Shown one piece after another: positions 33,054-42,677 of a DNA stretch of 64,000 nucleotides; position 1 is the first letter of the stretch, and every line of letters starts with the position of its first letter. A program made the position numbers and the translations under genes. Source of the stretch: Gardnerella massiliensis (GTDB lineage: Bacteria; Actinomycetota; Actinomycetes; Actinomycetales; Bifidobacteriaceae); NCBI RefSeq assembly GCF_003408845.1, contig NZ_LRTV01000006.1, positions 63,554 through 127,553 of the forward strand. Direction: 5' to 3'. The notes beneath the pieces are model-generated. The model made no database searches and was not told where the DNA came from. It worked only from the letters and a program-made list of their open reading frames with translations.

Positions 33054-34508
33054 ATGGCGGAAGCCCAGGCAAATATTGGTGTTGTTGGTTTGGCGGCCAT
33101 GGGGTCTAATTTAGCGCGCAATCTTGCGCATCACGGCAATACGGTAGCTGTTTACAATCGCCATTATTCTCGCACAGAAACCTTGATGAACGAGCACGGT
33201 AGAGAAGGCGCTTTCGTTCCTGCAAAAACCGTTGAAGAATTTGTGTCTTCCTTGAAGCGTCCGCGTACTGCAATCATTATGGTTAAGGCTGGCGCTCCTA
33301 CGGATGCTGTTATCGAGGAACTTGCGAACGCTATGGAGCCGGGAGATATTATTGTCGACGGCGGAAACTCCTACTTTGAAGATACGATTCGTCGAGAGCG
33401 TGATATCCGCGCTCGCGGTCTTCATTACGTTGGTTGCGGTGTTTCTGGCGGTGAGGAAGGCGCTCTCCGTGGTCCTTCTATGATGCCTGGTGGCACTGAG
33501 GAATCTTGGAAGACTCTTGGCCCTATTTTGAAGTCGATTGCAGCCGTTGCGGAAGGCGAGCCTTGCGTAACGCATATTGGTACCGACGGTGCTGGTCACT
33601 TTGTAAAGATGGTTCACAACGGCATTGAATATTCGGATATGCAGCTTATTGCCGAAAGCTACGATTTGATGCTTCGTGGCTTGGGTATGAAGTCCGACGA
33701 AATTGCGGACGTGTTTAGTGAGTGGAATAAGGGCGAGCTTGATTCTTATTTGATTGAGATTACTGCGGATGTGCTTCGCCAAAAGGACGCTAAGACCGGT
33801 AAGCCTTTGGTTGAGATGATGGTGGATCACGCTGGCATGAAGGGCACTGGTACTTGGACTGTGCAGTCTGCTCTTTCGCTTGGAATACCAGTTACGGGTA
33901 TTGCTGAAGCTGTGTTTGCTCGCGGACTTTCCAGCCAGGTTGCTTTGCGTGAAGCTGCTGAAAGCCAGGGTTTAACTGGTCCGGATGTGCATTTTGATTT
34001 GAATGATGCTGAGCGTAAGGCGTTTATTGAGGATATTCGTCAAGCTTTGTACGCTTCTAAGATTGTTTCTTACGCTCAGGGCTTCGATGAGATTGCAGCC
34101 GCGGCAATTGAGCATGATTGGAAGATTGACCAGGCTGCTGTTGCTCGCATTTGGCGAGGCGGATGCATTATTCGCGCTCAGTTCTTGAATCGCGTTTCCG
34201 AGGCTTTTGAGTCCGGTGAAGCGAGCGTTTCGTTGCTTTTCGCACCGTACTTTAAGGCTGCTATTGAAAAGTCGCAGGCTGCTTGGCGTCGTGTTATTGC
34301 GCGAGCAGTTGAGCATGGCGTGCCTGTGCCAGCATTCTCCAGCTTGCTTGCGTACTACGATGGCTTGCGTTCGAAGCGTTTGCCAGCTTCTCTTATTCAG
34401 GCTCAGCGCGATTTCTTCGGTGCACACACCTACGGTCGCATTGACGAACCGGGAGTATTCCACACTCTGTGGGCAGACCCTAATCGCCCAGAAGTGAAGC
34501 AAGATTAA
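33054..34508 (+). CDS. gnd: 6-phosphogluconate dehydrogenase (decarboxylating)
   Basis: 484 residues from ATG 33054 (AAGAGGTG upstream). Converts 6-phosphogluconate and NADP+ to ribulose 5-phosphate, CO2 and NADPH. The Rossmann start IGVVGLAAMGSNLARNL, the catalytic GVSGGEEGALRGPSMMPGG and KMVHNGIEYSDMQLIAE (catalytic Lys/Asn), and the C-terminal SLIQAQRDFFGAHTYGRID are intact. It converges on pgl-opcA-zwf, which supply its substrate. Confidence 0.96.
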   Translation: MAEAQANIGVVGLAAMGSNLARNLAHHGNTVAVYNRHYSRTETLMNEHGREGAFVPAKTVEEFVSSLKRPRTAIIMVKAGAPTDAVIEELANAMEPGDIIVDGGNSYFEDTIRRERDIRARGLHYVGCGVSGGEEGALRGPSMMPGGTEESWKTLGPILKSIAAVAEGEPCVTHIGTDGAGHFVKMVHNGIEYSDMQLIAESYDLMLRGLGMKSDEIADVFSEWNKGELDSYLIEITADVLRQKDAKTGKPLVEMMVDHAGMKGTGTWTVQSALSLGIPVTGIAEAVFARGLSSQVALREAAESQGLTGPDVHFDLNDAERKAFIEDIRQALYASKIVSYAQGFDEIAAAAIEHDWKIDQAAVARIWRGGCIIRAQFLNRVSEAFESGEASVSLLFAPYFKAAIEKSQAAWRRVIARAVEHGVPVPAFSSLLAYYDGLRSKRLPASLIQAQRDFFGAHTYGRIDEPGVFHTLWADPNRPEVKQD

Positions 34509-34530
34509 AACAAATAATATTTATAGATAA

Positions 34531-34568
34531 CAGGCTTCTGTATTTGTTATGCAGAAGCCTGTATTTTA
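34531..34568. terminator. terminator between gnd and pgl
   Basis: CAGGCTTCTG (34531-34540) pairs perfectly with CAGAAGCCTG (34552-34561), followed by TATTTTATT. Placed between convergent genes, it could serve both. Confidence 0.82.
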
Positions 34569-34599
34569 TTGTGCTGAATTAATGTGCATTTCGCGAAAT

Positions 34600-35433
34600 C
34601 TAGTCAATACACTCAATAGCAGCTTGCAATGTGCCTGCGGTGGTTAGCCAAGAGATTTCGTCAGTTCCGTTTGCAAAAGACGCAGGATATTCAGGATTGT
34701 TAGCTCCCGAAAGTGAATTCATTAAAGCAGCGCCCTTTTCTGCGCCGGCAGTCAAGAACCAGGTGCGACTGCTGTGAGCTAGCACGGGAACTGTAAGTGA
34801 CAATCGCATTGGAGGAAGTTTAGGGGAGTGGTTTACGCCAACAACAATGCGCTCGCGATTGTTGACATGCGGTAATCCTGGGAAAAGCGAAGCCATGTGT
34901 GCATCCGGACCCATACCAAGAATTGCCAAATCAAATACTGGCTCTTTGCCAAGCAATCCTACGATTTCTTCCTCATAGTCGCGCGCTGCAGCATCCAAAA
35001 TAGCGTCATTTTTAGCGTCGCTGGCCGCTGCAATTTCCTCCGCACTACGCTCATCTGCAGGCATCTCGTGAATATGAGATTCTGCCAAAGCTTTGTGAGA
35101 AGTAAGTAAGTCGAGCAGCGCTTCGCGAGTTTTGCGTGCGTTACGATCCTCGCTATCATAAGCTACAAAACGCTCATCTGCCCACCAAATATGCACTAAA
35201 TCCCAATCAATCACAGTCAAAAGTGGGTTGCTAGCAAGCATTTGGAACATGCGAATTGAATCCGTGCCGCCAGTAATAAGTAAATGGAATGGTTTGTCGA
35301 GATTTTGCACATTAGCTTGTGACTCCATAATAAGAATTGCCAAGCGTTGAGCTGCAACGGCTGAAAGCACATCGGGATTATTGTAGCCGTAAACGCTTGC
35401 GTTGTGTGCAAAAGTAACTTCATTATCCGCCAT
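34600..35433 (-). CDS. pgl: 6-phosphogluconolactonase
   Basis: 277 residues. Hydrolyses 6-phosphogluconolactone. Family motifs: HLLITGGTDSIRMFQML, VHIWWADERFVAYDSEDRNARKTREALL and LAILGMGPDAHMASLFPG. An acidic insertion around residues 120-150 is somewhat longer than usual. AAAGGA precedes the ATG. It follows opcA by 54 bp in the zwf-opcA-pgl operon. Confidence 0.93.
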   Translation of the reverse strand: MADNEVTFAHNASVYGYNNPDVLSAVAAQRLAILIMESQANVQNLDKPFHLLITGGTDSIRMFQMLASNPLLTVIDWDLVHIWWADERFVAYDSEDRNARKTREALLDLLTSHKALAESHIHEMPADERSAEEIAAASDAKNDAILDAAARDYEEEIVGLLGKEPVFDLAILGMGPDAHMASLFPGLPHVNNRERIVVGVNHSPKLPPMRLSLTVPVLAHSSRTWFLTAGAEKGAALMNSLSGANNPEYPASFANGTDEISWLTTAGTLQAAIECID

Positions 35434-35487
35434 AGTTATTCCTTTTATGCCATTAAAAATGTTTCACGCGCTGTTTCACGTAATGAT

Positions 35488-36429
35488 TCACGCATTTTCT
35501 GCAGGGTTATCTCGCACCAGCTGCGCATAAATTTCGTCAGGATCAATGCGTCGCAATTCCTCACTTAAGCAATCATCCAAAGTGCGAATAGGAAGCGCAA
35601 TAGGCTGAGCGGTCTGACCAGGAAGACTAATCAAAGCTTGATCTCCTCCAGCAGGGCGAGTAAGCGACAACGTACCATCCTCGCGCTCTAAAGTTACGGA
35701 AGTAATAGCTTGAGCATCAGGATTTTCAACTATTTCAACCGGTACGCGCAAACTACTCTTAAGCCAAGCCGCAAGCAAATGCAAAGAAACATAGTGAGCG
35801 GGGCCAACAACTTTCGCGCTCGTGATTGGCAAATGTGGCGGCTGGTCGAGCATAGAAGCCAACAGTGCTCGCCACGGAGTAAGGCGAGTCCAAGATAAGT
35901 CTGCGTCTTGCGGAGACCAGTTTTTGCGTAAGTTTTGAACAGTTTTAAGCGTATCGTCAGCGCGCTGAGCGTCGGTAATTCGACTGCTTGCCATCGCTCC
36001 AAGCAAATCGTGAGCAGGATCTTCCGGAGCGTTCGTCGGCCACCACGCAACAATCGGCGCATCTGGCACAAGTAGCGGAATAACAAGCGTATCCGGGTGA
36101 CGAACTAAACCGTTATGCGGGTACAAAATAATAATCTCGCCAGCTCCAGCATCCGCACCAAAACGCACTTGAGCATCAAGATTTGGCACAATTTCTCCAC
36201 GCTCGGCAGCATGCTCACTAGACCAATCGCGAACCATAGCAATTACGCGGCAAGGATGTTCGCGGCTGGCAGCATTCGCAGCTTCAAGCGCGTGCTCTAG
36301 TTCTTGAAGAGTTGTGTCGATAAGTAACGTAAGTACACGGCCAGTTGCAGATTCTCCGCGTTCTTCGTGCAATTCGTCGATTTTAGCCGCAATCTTACTT
36401 GTGTTGGTATCAGGAAGGTTGATAATCAT
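35488..36429 (-). CDS. opcA: glucose-6-phosphate dehydrogenase assembly protein OpcA
   Basis: 313 residues from ATG 36429, which overlaps the zwf stop (ATGA), with GGAGG 5 nt upstream. OpcA is an actinobacterial/cyanobacterial protein needed for full G6PD activity. The segments CRVIAMVRDW, VIPLLVPDAPIVAWWPTNAP and DLSWTRLTPWRALLASMLD are typical of the family. Translationally coupled to zwf, its partner. Confidence 0.93.
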   Translation of the reverse strand: MIINLPDTNTSKIAAKIDELHEERGESATGRVLTLLIDTTLQELEHALEAANAASREHPCRVIAMVRDWSSEHAAERGEIVPNLDAQVRFGADAGAGEIIILYPHNGLVRHPDTLVIPLLVPDAPIVAWWPTNAPEDPAHDLLGAMASSRITDAQRADDTLKTVQNLRKNWSPQDADLSWTRLTPWRALLASMLDQPPHLPITSAKVVGPAHYVSLHLLAAWLKSSLRVPVEIVENPDAQAITSVTLEREDGTLSLTRPAGGDQALISLPGQTAQPIALPIRTLDDCLSEELRRIDPDEIYAQLVRDNPAENA

Positions 36430-38018
36430 GGCAGCCTCCAATGGCGGTTATTGCGAGCAAGCATGTCGTCTGCTTCCTTAGGGCCCCAAGTTCCAGCGCG
36501 GTACGGCTGCGGCTTAGTGCCGAGTGTGCTCCAGAAATCTTCAATAGGATCGAGAATTTTCCAACTTAAATCGACTTCTTCAGTAGTTGGGAACAACGGA
36601 GGCTCACCAAGAAGTACGTCAAGAATTAAACGTTCGTAAGCTTCAGGGGAACTTTCAGTAAAGGAACGTCCGTAACTAAAGTCCATTGATACGTCGCGAA
36701 CTTCCATAGCAGTTCCACCAGGAACTTTTGCGCCGAAACGCATAGTAACACCCTCGTCAGGCTGCACACGAATCACAATCGCATTGCTACCAAGCTCTCG
36801 AACCGCAGTCGATTCAAACGGCAAGTGTGGAGCGCGCTTAAAAATAACGGCAATTTCCGTAACGCGCTTGCCTAAACGTTTGCCAGTACGCAAGTAGAAC
36901 GGCACTCCGGCCCAACGGCGAGTGTCAACGTCTAATCGCACTGCAGCATACGTTTCTGTAGTGCTTTCAGGATTGATTCCCTGCTCTTCCAAGTAACCAA
37001 CTGCTTTATACGATCCTTGCCAACCGGCTGCGTACTGTCCGCGAGCAGTGTTCGCCGCTAAATCGTGAGGCAAGCGGATAGCGGACAAAACCTTCGTTTT
37101 TTCTGCAGTTAAATCGCTAGCGCGGAAGCTTACAGGTTCTTCCATAGCAGTAAGTGCCATAAGCTGAAGCAAATGGTTCTGAATCACGTCCCTAGCGGCG
37201 CCGATGCCGTCGTAATAACCTGCGCGTCCGCCAATGCCGATGTCTTCCGCCATAGTAATTTGCACATGGTCAACATAATTCGCATTCCAAATCGGCTCGT
37301 ACATGGCGTTAGCAAAGCGGAAAGCAAGCAGATTTTGCACTGTTTCCTTACCTAAGTAATGGTCGATTCGGAACACAGAATTAGGATCGAAAACTTCCGA
37401 AACAACCCGGTCTAATTCGCGCGCGCTCGCTAAATCGTGACCAAAAGGTTTTTCAATAATTACGCGACGCCACGCGTGCTCAGAAGAGTGCGAAAGGCCG
37501 GAAGCTGCTAGTTGTTTGGCAACCACAGGGAAACTGGAAGGCGGAATAGACATGTAAAATGCGTGGTTTCCGCGAGTTCCACGGTCTCGATCCAGCTCAT
37601 TTACTGTATTACTTAAACGTTCAAAGGCAGCAGGATCGTCGAAAGTTCCGCGTACAAAACGGATACCTTTGGCGAGGTTCGTCCATGTTGACTCGCGAAA
37701 TGGTGTGCGACAATGCTCCTGAATGTTTTCACGCACAAAATTAACGAAATGCTCATCGGTCCAGTCTCGTCTTGCGAAGCCAGTCAAACCGAATCCTGGG
37801 GGAAGCAGCCCTCGATTTGCTAAATCGTATACGGCAGGCATGAGTTTTTTCCTTGCCAAATCGCCGGTAATGCCGAAAATTACCAAGCTACACGGGCCTG
37901 CAATACGAGCTAAACGTAAATCTCTTGGGTCTCGTAATGGGTTATGCCATATTTGGTTTCTGTCGCCTATACCACGGTTGTTGCCGCAATAATCACATGG
38001 GTTCCTCAACTCAGTCAT
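36426..38018 (-). CDS. zwf: glucose-6-phosphate 1-dehydrogenase
   Basis: 530 residues. NADP-binding CSLVIFGITGDLARKKL, active-site RIDHYLGKETVQNLLAFRFAN, and RWAGVPFYLRTGKRL are intact. The N-terminus carries about 40 residues before the conserved core, including CDYC, which could be a metal-binding pair. No Shine-Dalgarno sequence precedes ATG 38018; TACGAT lies 7 nt upstream, suggesting leaderless translation. First gene of zwf-opcA-pgl, feeding NADPH production and pentose phosphates. Confidence 0.95.
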   Translation of the reverse strand: MTELRNPCDYCGNNRGIGDRNQIWHNPLRDPRDLRLARIAGPCSLVIFGITGDLARKKLMPAVYDLANRGLLPPGFGLTGFARRDWTDEHFVNFVRENIQEHCRTPFRESTWTNLAKGIRFVRGTFDDPAAFERLSNTVNELDRDRGTRGNHAFYMSIPPSSFPVVAKQLAASGLSHSSEHAWRRVIIEKPFGHDLASARELDRVVSEVFDPNSVFRIDHYLGKETVQNLLAFRFANAMYEPIWNANYVDHVQITMAEDIGIGGRAGYYDGIGAARDVIQNHLLQLMALTAMEEPVSFRASDLTAEKTKVLSAIRLPHDLAANTARGQYAAGWQGSYKAVGYLEEQGINPESTTETYAAVRLDVDTRRWAGVPFYLRTGKRLGKRVTEIAVIFKRAPHLPFESTAVRELGSNAIVIRVQPDEGVTMRFGAKVPGGTAMEVRDVSMDFSYGRSFTESSPEAYERLILDVLLGEPPLFPTTEEVDLSWKILDPIEDFWSTLGTKPQPYRAGTWGPKEADDMLARNNRHWRLP

Positions 38019-38025
38019 ACATACT

Positions 38026-38031
38026 ATCGTA
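38026..38031 (-). promoter_or_regulatory. putative -10 element of zwf (leaderless)
   Basis: TACGAT on the minus strand, 7 nt before the ATG. No clear -35 is visible. Confidence 0.4.
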
Positions 38032-38109
38032 ATGTTCGGTTACTATTTTTCACACTCGAGTCGTCATTTTTCTTGCATTTTTGTTATAGGCTTTTCTTGT
38101 AACAACTGC

Positions 38110-38148
38110 AAAGTAAGCCTATAAAGTAAGCCCGCAAAGTAAGCCTAT
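38110..38148. repeat. three 13-bp tandem repeats
   Basis: AAAGTAAGCCTAT, AAAGTAAGCCCGC and AAAGTAAGCCTAT follow each other from 38110. A further direct repeat ATTGCGCTAGTTT occurs twice near 38195-38219. These fill the gap between zwf and the acyltransferase end. Confidence 0.7.
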
Positions 38149-38217
38149 ATTCTATACAATAATCCCGCAAAGTTGTAATAAAACTTTCGCTTATTGCGCT
38201 AGTTTATTGCGCTAGTT

Positions 38218-40707
38218 TCAGCCTCCACAAACGGCAAGACGAATCATTTTAGCGTACTGTGGACCGCCAACTGGTGTTAAATGAACGCCGTCATCCGTCA
38301 AATATTCGGAGTGACCTTCGCTCAAACCATGCCAGTTAATTATGCCAACGTTAGGGTGTGTTGCTGCAAAGTTGCGTAATCTTTCGTTGGTAGTGTCTTG
38401 CCATGGCTGCGGAACTCGAGTGGTAACAAAGTAGACCGGCTTGCCTTTGGCAACGTCAACCATGTGTTGAAGTACGCTATCGTCTCGCGGTGGGCCATTG
38501 GTTCCCAAAGCGTAAATAACAATATCTCCGGCATGTTTGCCCGAAATATCTTGCTCGTACTCGTCAGCTCCATGGAAAATTTGCCGACTTACTTTGCCGT
38601 CAATATAGGCGTTAGGCATTGCCTGCATTAAGTACGGTTTTGCGCCTTCTGTAATGGAATCACCAACCATGGTGAGATTTACTGAGCATGTACCAGTGCG
38701 TTGATCGATACGCGTGTGAGAAGTTTTCAGATTGTTTGGTACTTTTTCCGCAATAGGGAACAGTACGCGGTATCGCGATGGCGTTGGGGGGAGGGCTTGT
38801 TTTGCAACGTTTTTATGCAGGCCCCGCAGCGTGCGATGATACTTTGTTGAAGTGTTGTCGCCGCTGGTATCTTTTGCATGTTGTGGCTGATCGGTTTTTT
38901 GCTTCGCATTTTGTTGTGTATCCGCAACAGTTAATTCTGGGCGAAGTTGCACTGCTCGTTGCTGCGCGATTGCTTGCCAGCTTACTGGGAGTGACACAAT
39001 CGCTAGCGTAACAATAAAGCATAGCGTTATAGCAACATAATGAATCGTGGCGAGCAGACGATTACCGGTCACTTGTTTTTCGAATATTTGGTAGAAACAT
39101 TCTGCGATTACTACTATTGCTAGAGCTTGAAGTAGCTGTTCCCAGAAGGAAGCTGAGGTCGTGCGAGTTGCAGGGTTGCACAATTCCAGCAGTGGGAAGT
39201 GCACCAAGTAGATCGAGAAGGATCGGCGACCAAGGTACGCTAGTGGCGCCCAGGAAAATATGCGTGCGCAAATGTTGGTGCCGCTGATACATGACCACAA
39301 CAATAACGTGCAGAATACTGCCGTGAGAGTGTACCCGCCGAAAACTAGTAGCGGTGAAGCGCCGTCGGCGTAAACAAAACAGCAGCACAATACTACGGCA
39401 CAAGCAGCTCCGATTGCGGAATGTTGCCACGAAGTAAGTGGAGTGCAGACTACATTTTTTGGCTTCTTGAATACGTCGTCGGGAAGCTCGCTTATGTCAG
39501 TTGAATTAGTTACTCGTTGCGATGAAGATTGTGCCGAAGACGCTGTTGAAGTCGTGTCGAAGGTATCGTTATCTTCCGAAAGGTCGATCTGCAAGCCTGC
39601 GCGTAAATCTTCAGGAATACCATCGTCTTCGTGTGAGTGCATTCCATCCGCGCCTAAGATTTCAGCCGAGTTGCTAACGTTGCGAGAGGTATTCTCTTGG
39701 GCAACGTTGTGTGAATCATCTTTAGTGATACCATCTTGCGTGCTACTCAAGGTGACTATCACGTGTTTGTTGCCGCGCAACCAATTGACTACGCGAACAA
39801 TCCAGATATGAAGCGAATGCTTACTAAACCACGCGTTATACATTGCTAGCATAGCGCCCAGCAAAAATTCTGATGCTCGAGTATCGAGCGAGTAGTACAC
39901 GCGTGCCGGTGTTTCGTAGTTTCCGGAAGCATAAGCAAAAGCAAAGGTGAGTGCTGCAGAAAGTACCACTAATCCTGCGGTAATGTACATGCGGAGTGCG
40001 GGTTTCCTCACTGCTGTAACGAGGGCCGTAAGAATGAGCGGCCACACGATAAAAGCTTGCATTACCAAGCCTAAATACCACAAGTGTTTAATAGGTGAAG
40101 GCAACCCCGATTGCTCAAAGTAAGAAAGCTTACGCACAACGTACGTGACATTGCTGAAAAATCCTGCGCCGGGAAGCGCGTCGGCTTGTAGTTTTGGCAG
40201 CAGACTCGGCGAACAAAGCCACATTATTGGTGCTGTTATCGCAATAACCCCAATTGTTGGAGGCCAGATTCGTTTAATTCTATGCCATAGGTATTGCCAG
40301 TAGTGTCGAATTTTACTGGTTTTACTGGTGTTATCCGGATGTGTTGTGTTTTTCCGAGCAGCGATATATTTCAGTACCGAAGCAGTGCAAAAATAGCCAG
40401 AAAGCACGAGGAACAGTGTTACGCCTAGGAAACCGCCTGGCAGCAAACTTGGGCGCATGTGGAAGCAGACTATGCCGATAATTGCTAAGGCTCGCAAACC
40501 ATCTATAGCTGGATTGCGTTTTGCTGCGTTTGCTGAACTTGAGTATTGTTGTTGCGTATCAACTTTTGTTGGTGAAGTATTGTTTGCTGACACGAGCCCT
40601 TCATAAACTTGTTTATCACTAGCATTACCCGCCGTTGCTTTACTGCTGACTATGGTTTGTTCGACCGGTGAGACAGCGGAAGTGGTCATGCTTTTCTTTC
40701 TTGTCAT
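38218..40707 (-). CDS. OatA-like membrane acyltransferase with SGNH C-terminal domain
   Basis: 829 residues from ATG 40707; ATG 40689 (AAGAAAG upstream) is an equally good start. Acyltransferase-3 domain: NPAIDGLRALAIIGIVCFHMRP opening and about ten membrane helices. A hydrophilic, acidic and Ser/Thr-rich loop of about 100 residues (about 315-410) interrupts the helices. The outer C-terminal SGNH domain has GDSITEG (Ser684) and DGVH (Asp806, His809) as catalytic residues. This fusion O-acetylates peptidoglycan (OatA) or other surface glycans; the acceptor cannot be decided from sequence. Confidence 0.88.
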   Translation of the reverse strand: MTRKKSMTTSAVSPVEQTIVSSKATAGNASDKQVYEGLVSANNTSPTKVDTQQQYSSSANAAKRNPAIDGLRALAIIGIVCFHMRPSLLPGGFLGVTLFLVLSGYFCTASVLKYIAARKNTTHPDNTSKTSKIRHYWQYLWHRIKRIWPPTIGVIAITAPIMWLCSPSLLPKLQADALPGAGFFSNVTYVVRKLSYFEQSGLPSPIKHLWYLGLVMQAFIVWPLILTALVTAVRKPALRMYITAGLVVLSAALTFAFAYASGNYETPARVYYSLDTRASEFLLGAMLAMYNAWFSKHSLHIWIVRVVNWLRGNKHVIVTLSSTQDGITKDDSHNVAQENTSRNVSNSAEILGADGMHSHEDDGIPEDLRAGLQIDLSEDNDTFDTTSTASSAQSSSQRVTNSTDISELPDDVFKKPKNVVCTPLTSWQHSAIGAACAVVLCCCFVYADGASPLLVFGGYTLTAVFCTLLLWSCISGTNICARIFSWAPLAYLGRRSFSIYLVHFPLLELCNPATRTTSASFWEQLLQALAIVVIAECFYQIFEKQVTGNRLLATIHYVAITLCFIVTLAIVSLPVSWQAIAQQRAVQLRPELTVADTQQNAKQKTDQPQHAKDTSGDNTSTKYHRTLRGLHKNVAKQALPPTPSRYRVLFPIAEKVPNNLKTSHTRIDQRTGTCSVNLTMVGDSITEGAKPYLMQAMPNAYIDGKVSRQIFHGADEYEQDISGKHAGDIVIYALGTNGPPRDDSVLQHMVDVAKGKPVYFVTTRVPQPWQDTTNERLRNFAATHPNVGIINWHGLSEGHSEYLTDDGVHLTPVGGPQYAKMIRLAVCGG

Positions 40708-41000
40708 CGTGCCTGCACTTCATCAACTATGCCGATATATGTACGGCATATTGTGTGTAAAACAGAGTTATGATAACTGCGTCTTGAGACACCGTTGCCC
40801 CTTAAAGCGTGTCTAAAAATAATGCTAAATATGCCCAAAAAATGTGATGTTTTTTGTGGTATTTTTTGTGTTATTTTTGTGAATTTTACGGCTTTTATTA
40901 TTGTTTTTCTTTGTTGCGTAGGCGTACCGTATTTTCGCCGTTCGTTGGTGCGCGGTAGAGTGAGAAGGAACAGTTTATGACTTGTTATAAAGGAGCCAAA

Positions 41001-41495
41001 ATGGCAGAAACTTTTAATGTTGTGGTTGAGATTCCACGCGGTTCTAAGAATAAGTATGAAGTGGATCACGAAACCGGTCGCGTCTTCTTGGATCGTACCC
41101 TTTTCACCGCAATGGGTTATCCAGACGATTATGGCTATATTGATGGCACTTTGGGCGAAGATGGCGACCCGCTTGACGCTCTCGTCATGATTCCAAATTC
41201 TGTGTTCCCAGGCTGCGTAGTTGAATGCCGCGCTGTTGGCCTTTATCACATGGTTGATGAAGCCGGCGGTGACGATAAGGTTCTTTGCGTTCCAGCTGAC
41301 GTTCGTTTCGACGACATCAAGGATATTGATGACGTTAACGAGTATCACAAAGCAGAAATCAAGCATTTCTTTGAGCAGTACAAGGCTTTGGAACCAGGTA
41401 AGGAAGTGCTTCCTGGCGACTTCTGGGCTGGCGTTGAGCAGGCAGAGAAGGAAATCGTTGCAGCTCGCAAGCGTTTGGAAGAAAGCGAAAAGTAA
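41001..41495 (+). CDS. ppa: inorganic pyrophosphatase
   Basis: 164 residues from ATG 41001 with AAGGAG 6 nt upstream. Hydrolyses pyrophosphate with Mg2+. Family-I signature residues are in place: IPRGSKNKYEVDHETG, YPDDYGYIDGTLGEDGDPLDALVM and the C-terminal Lys/Glu-rich helix. Codon bias suggests strong expression. Confidence 0.96.
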   Translation: MAETFNVVVEIPRGSKNKYEVDHETGRVFLDRTLFTAMGYPDDYGYIDGTLGEDGDPLDALVMIPNSVFPGCVVECRAVGLYHMVDEAGGDDKVLCVPADVRFDDIKDIDDVNEYHKAEIKHFFEQYKALEPGKEVLPGDFWAGVEQAEKEIVAARKRLEESEK

Positions 41496-41529
41496 GTTTC
41501 GTTTTTAATTAAAACAATCAGACATAAAA

Positions 41530-41575
41530 CAAGCGTCGGAAGCACTATTCGCGTTTCCGGCGCTTGTTATATTCT
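41530..41575 (+). terminator. terminator after ppa
   Basis: CAAGCGTCGGAA (41530-41541) pairs with TTCCGGCGCTTG (41555-41566, one wobble), followed by TTATATT. It could serve both ppa and the convergent membrane gene. Confidence 0.78.
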
Positions 41576-41621
41576 CGACTTTTTGCGTATCTGACGCTTA
41601 TGTCGTTTAGTACGCTTTTAT

Positions 41622-42416
41622 TTATGCAGCTACCAACATGCCAATTCCAGCAATGTAAATCAACATGCCGGAAAACATTATCGGCAGCAGCGCAATAGCA
41701 GCGTCGCGTACGGCACTTCTTTTGTAATATTCGTTACTATTATTGCGAACCCACACATACGATAATCCAGCTAACGCAATAACCATTACCGTACACAGCG
41801 CTGCCACAAGCAACCCGCCATCAATATTGCGCAACGATGGCATAAATCGAATAATCGAAGGCAAAAACAGCCAGCCAGGAAGAGAAGCGCAAGCAATACT
41901 TGCGGTTAACGTGTGAGAAAGATTACGCACTACATTAGTGCGGTGTTCGCGAAGCATTTGTCGTATAAAAGTCACGAATGTTGCTGCTACAAGAATAAGC
42001 GCAAACGATACTGCCCAGCGTTCGTAAGGGTGGATTGCTGCAATAAATTTACTCATCGACACAGTTTCATCGTCAATAATAACGCTTTGTGGCAGCCAGC
42101 CTTTTAGCGCGAGCGTAGCGCACCACGCGGAAGCAATACCTGCACATAAAGCAATGGCGCGGTCAATAATAGTGCCGTGCAAAGGCCAAAAAGCAAGGAA
42201 TGTGAGCAGTATTATCATGCACAAAACAAGCGTCAGTTTCGCCGTCGCTATAGGAAGTGCGGCGGCTGCGGCGAGGAATAATACTGAAAATATTTGGCTC
42301 GCTGCCATAATAAGCAGGTGCGTGGTAGGTATGCGAGCTTGAGCCGTTGTGTTGAGGGGAGTTGTTTGGCTGTTTGTGCTGCCGTAGCTACCGTGTGTTT
42401 CGGTTTCGTTGCTCAT
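41622..42416 (-). CDS. polytopic membrane protein, unknown function
   Basis: 264 residues with about seven hydrophobic helices after a polar N-terminus of 33 residues. AGGAGC is 6 nt before the ATG. I recognise no family; the helices are Ala/Leu/Ile-rich without charged catalytic motifs. It stands alone, divergent from the OmpR-type regulator. The 261-bp gap has two GCAAACTTACA repeats near 42632-42656 but no clear operator. Confidence 0.7.
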   Translation of the reverse strand: MSNETETHGSYGSTNSQTTPLNTTAQARIPTTHLLIMAASQIFSVLFLAAAAALPIATAKLTLVLCMIILLTFLAFWPLHGTIIDRAIALCAGIASAWCATLALKGWLPQSVIIDDETVSMSKFIAAIHPYERWAVSFALILVAATFVTFIRQMLREHRTNVVRNLSHTLTASIACASLPGWLFLPSIIRFMPSLRNIDGGLLVAALCTVMVIALAGLSYVWVRNNSNEYYKRSAVRDAAIALLPIMFSGMLIYIAGIGMLVAA

Positions 42417-42677
42417 ACTCGCTCCTGAGTGCTAGTAAATTGGCTACTGTAATGTAAGTATTCGCAACGGCTCACAAGCAGTGTGCGGCGCGCGTATACT
42501 CAATCCCTTATTACTAATGTAGTCTACAACCTGCACTATGTCGTTTTAGTAATGACACCTGTATTTACACGTGGGAATGGTCATTCTTCGTAAGCATGGT
42601 TTACAATGCCTGTAAAGGCGTGATTTTGTACTGCAAACTTACATGGCAAACTTACACTTGCTGGCTGGAGGCATCAT

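Noticed and set aside
33111..33830. 239-residue frame antisense to gnd
   Set aside because: Entirely inside gnd, no motif, no ribosome site.
40704..41366. 220-residue frame antisense to ppa
   Set aside because: Lies opposite a clear pyrophosphatase gene whose codon pattern explains it; no ribosome site or family motif.
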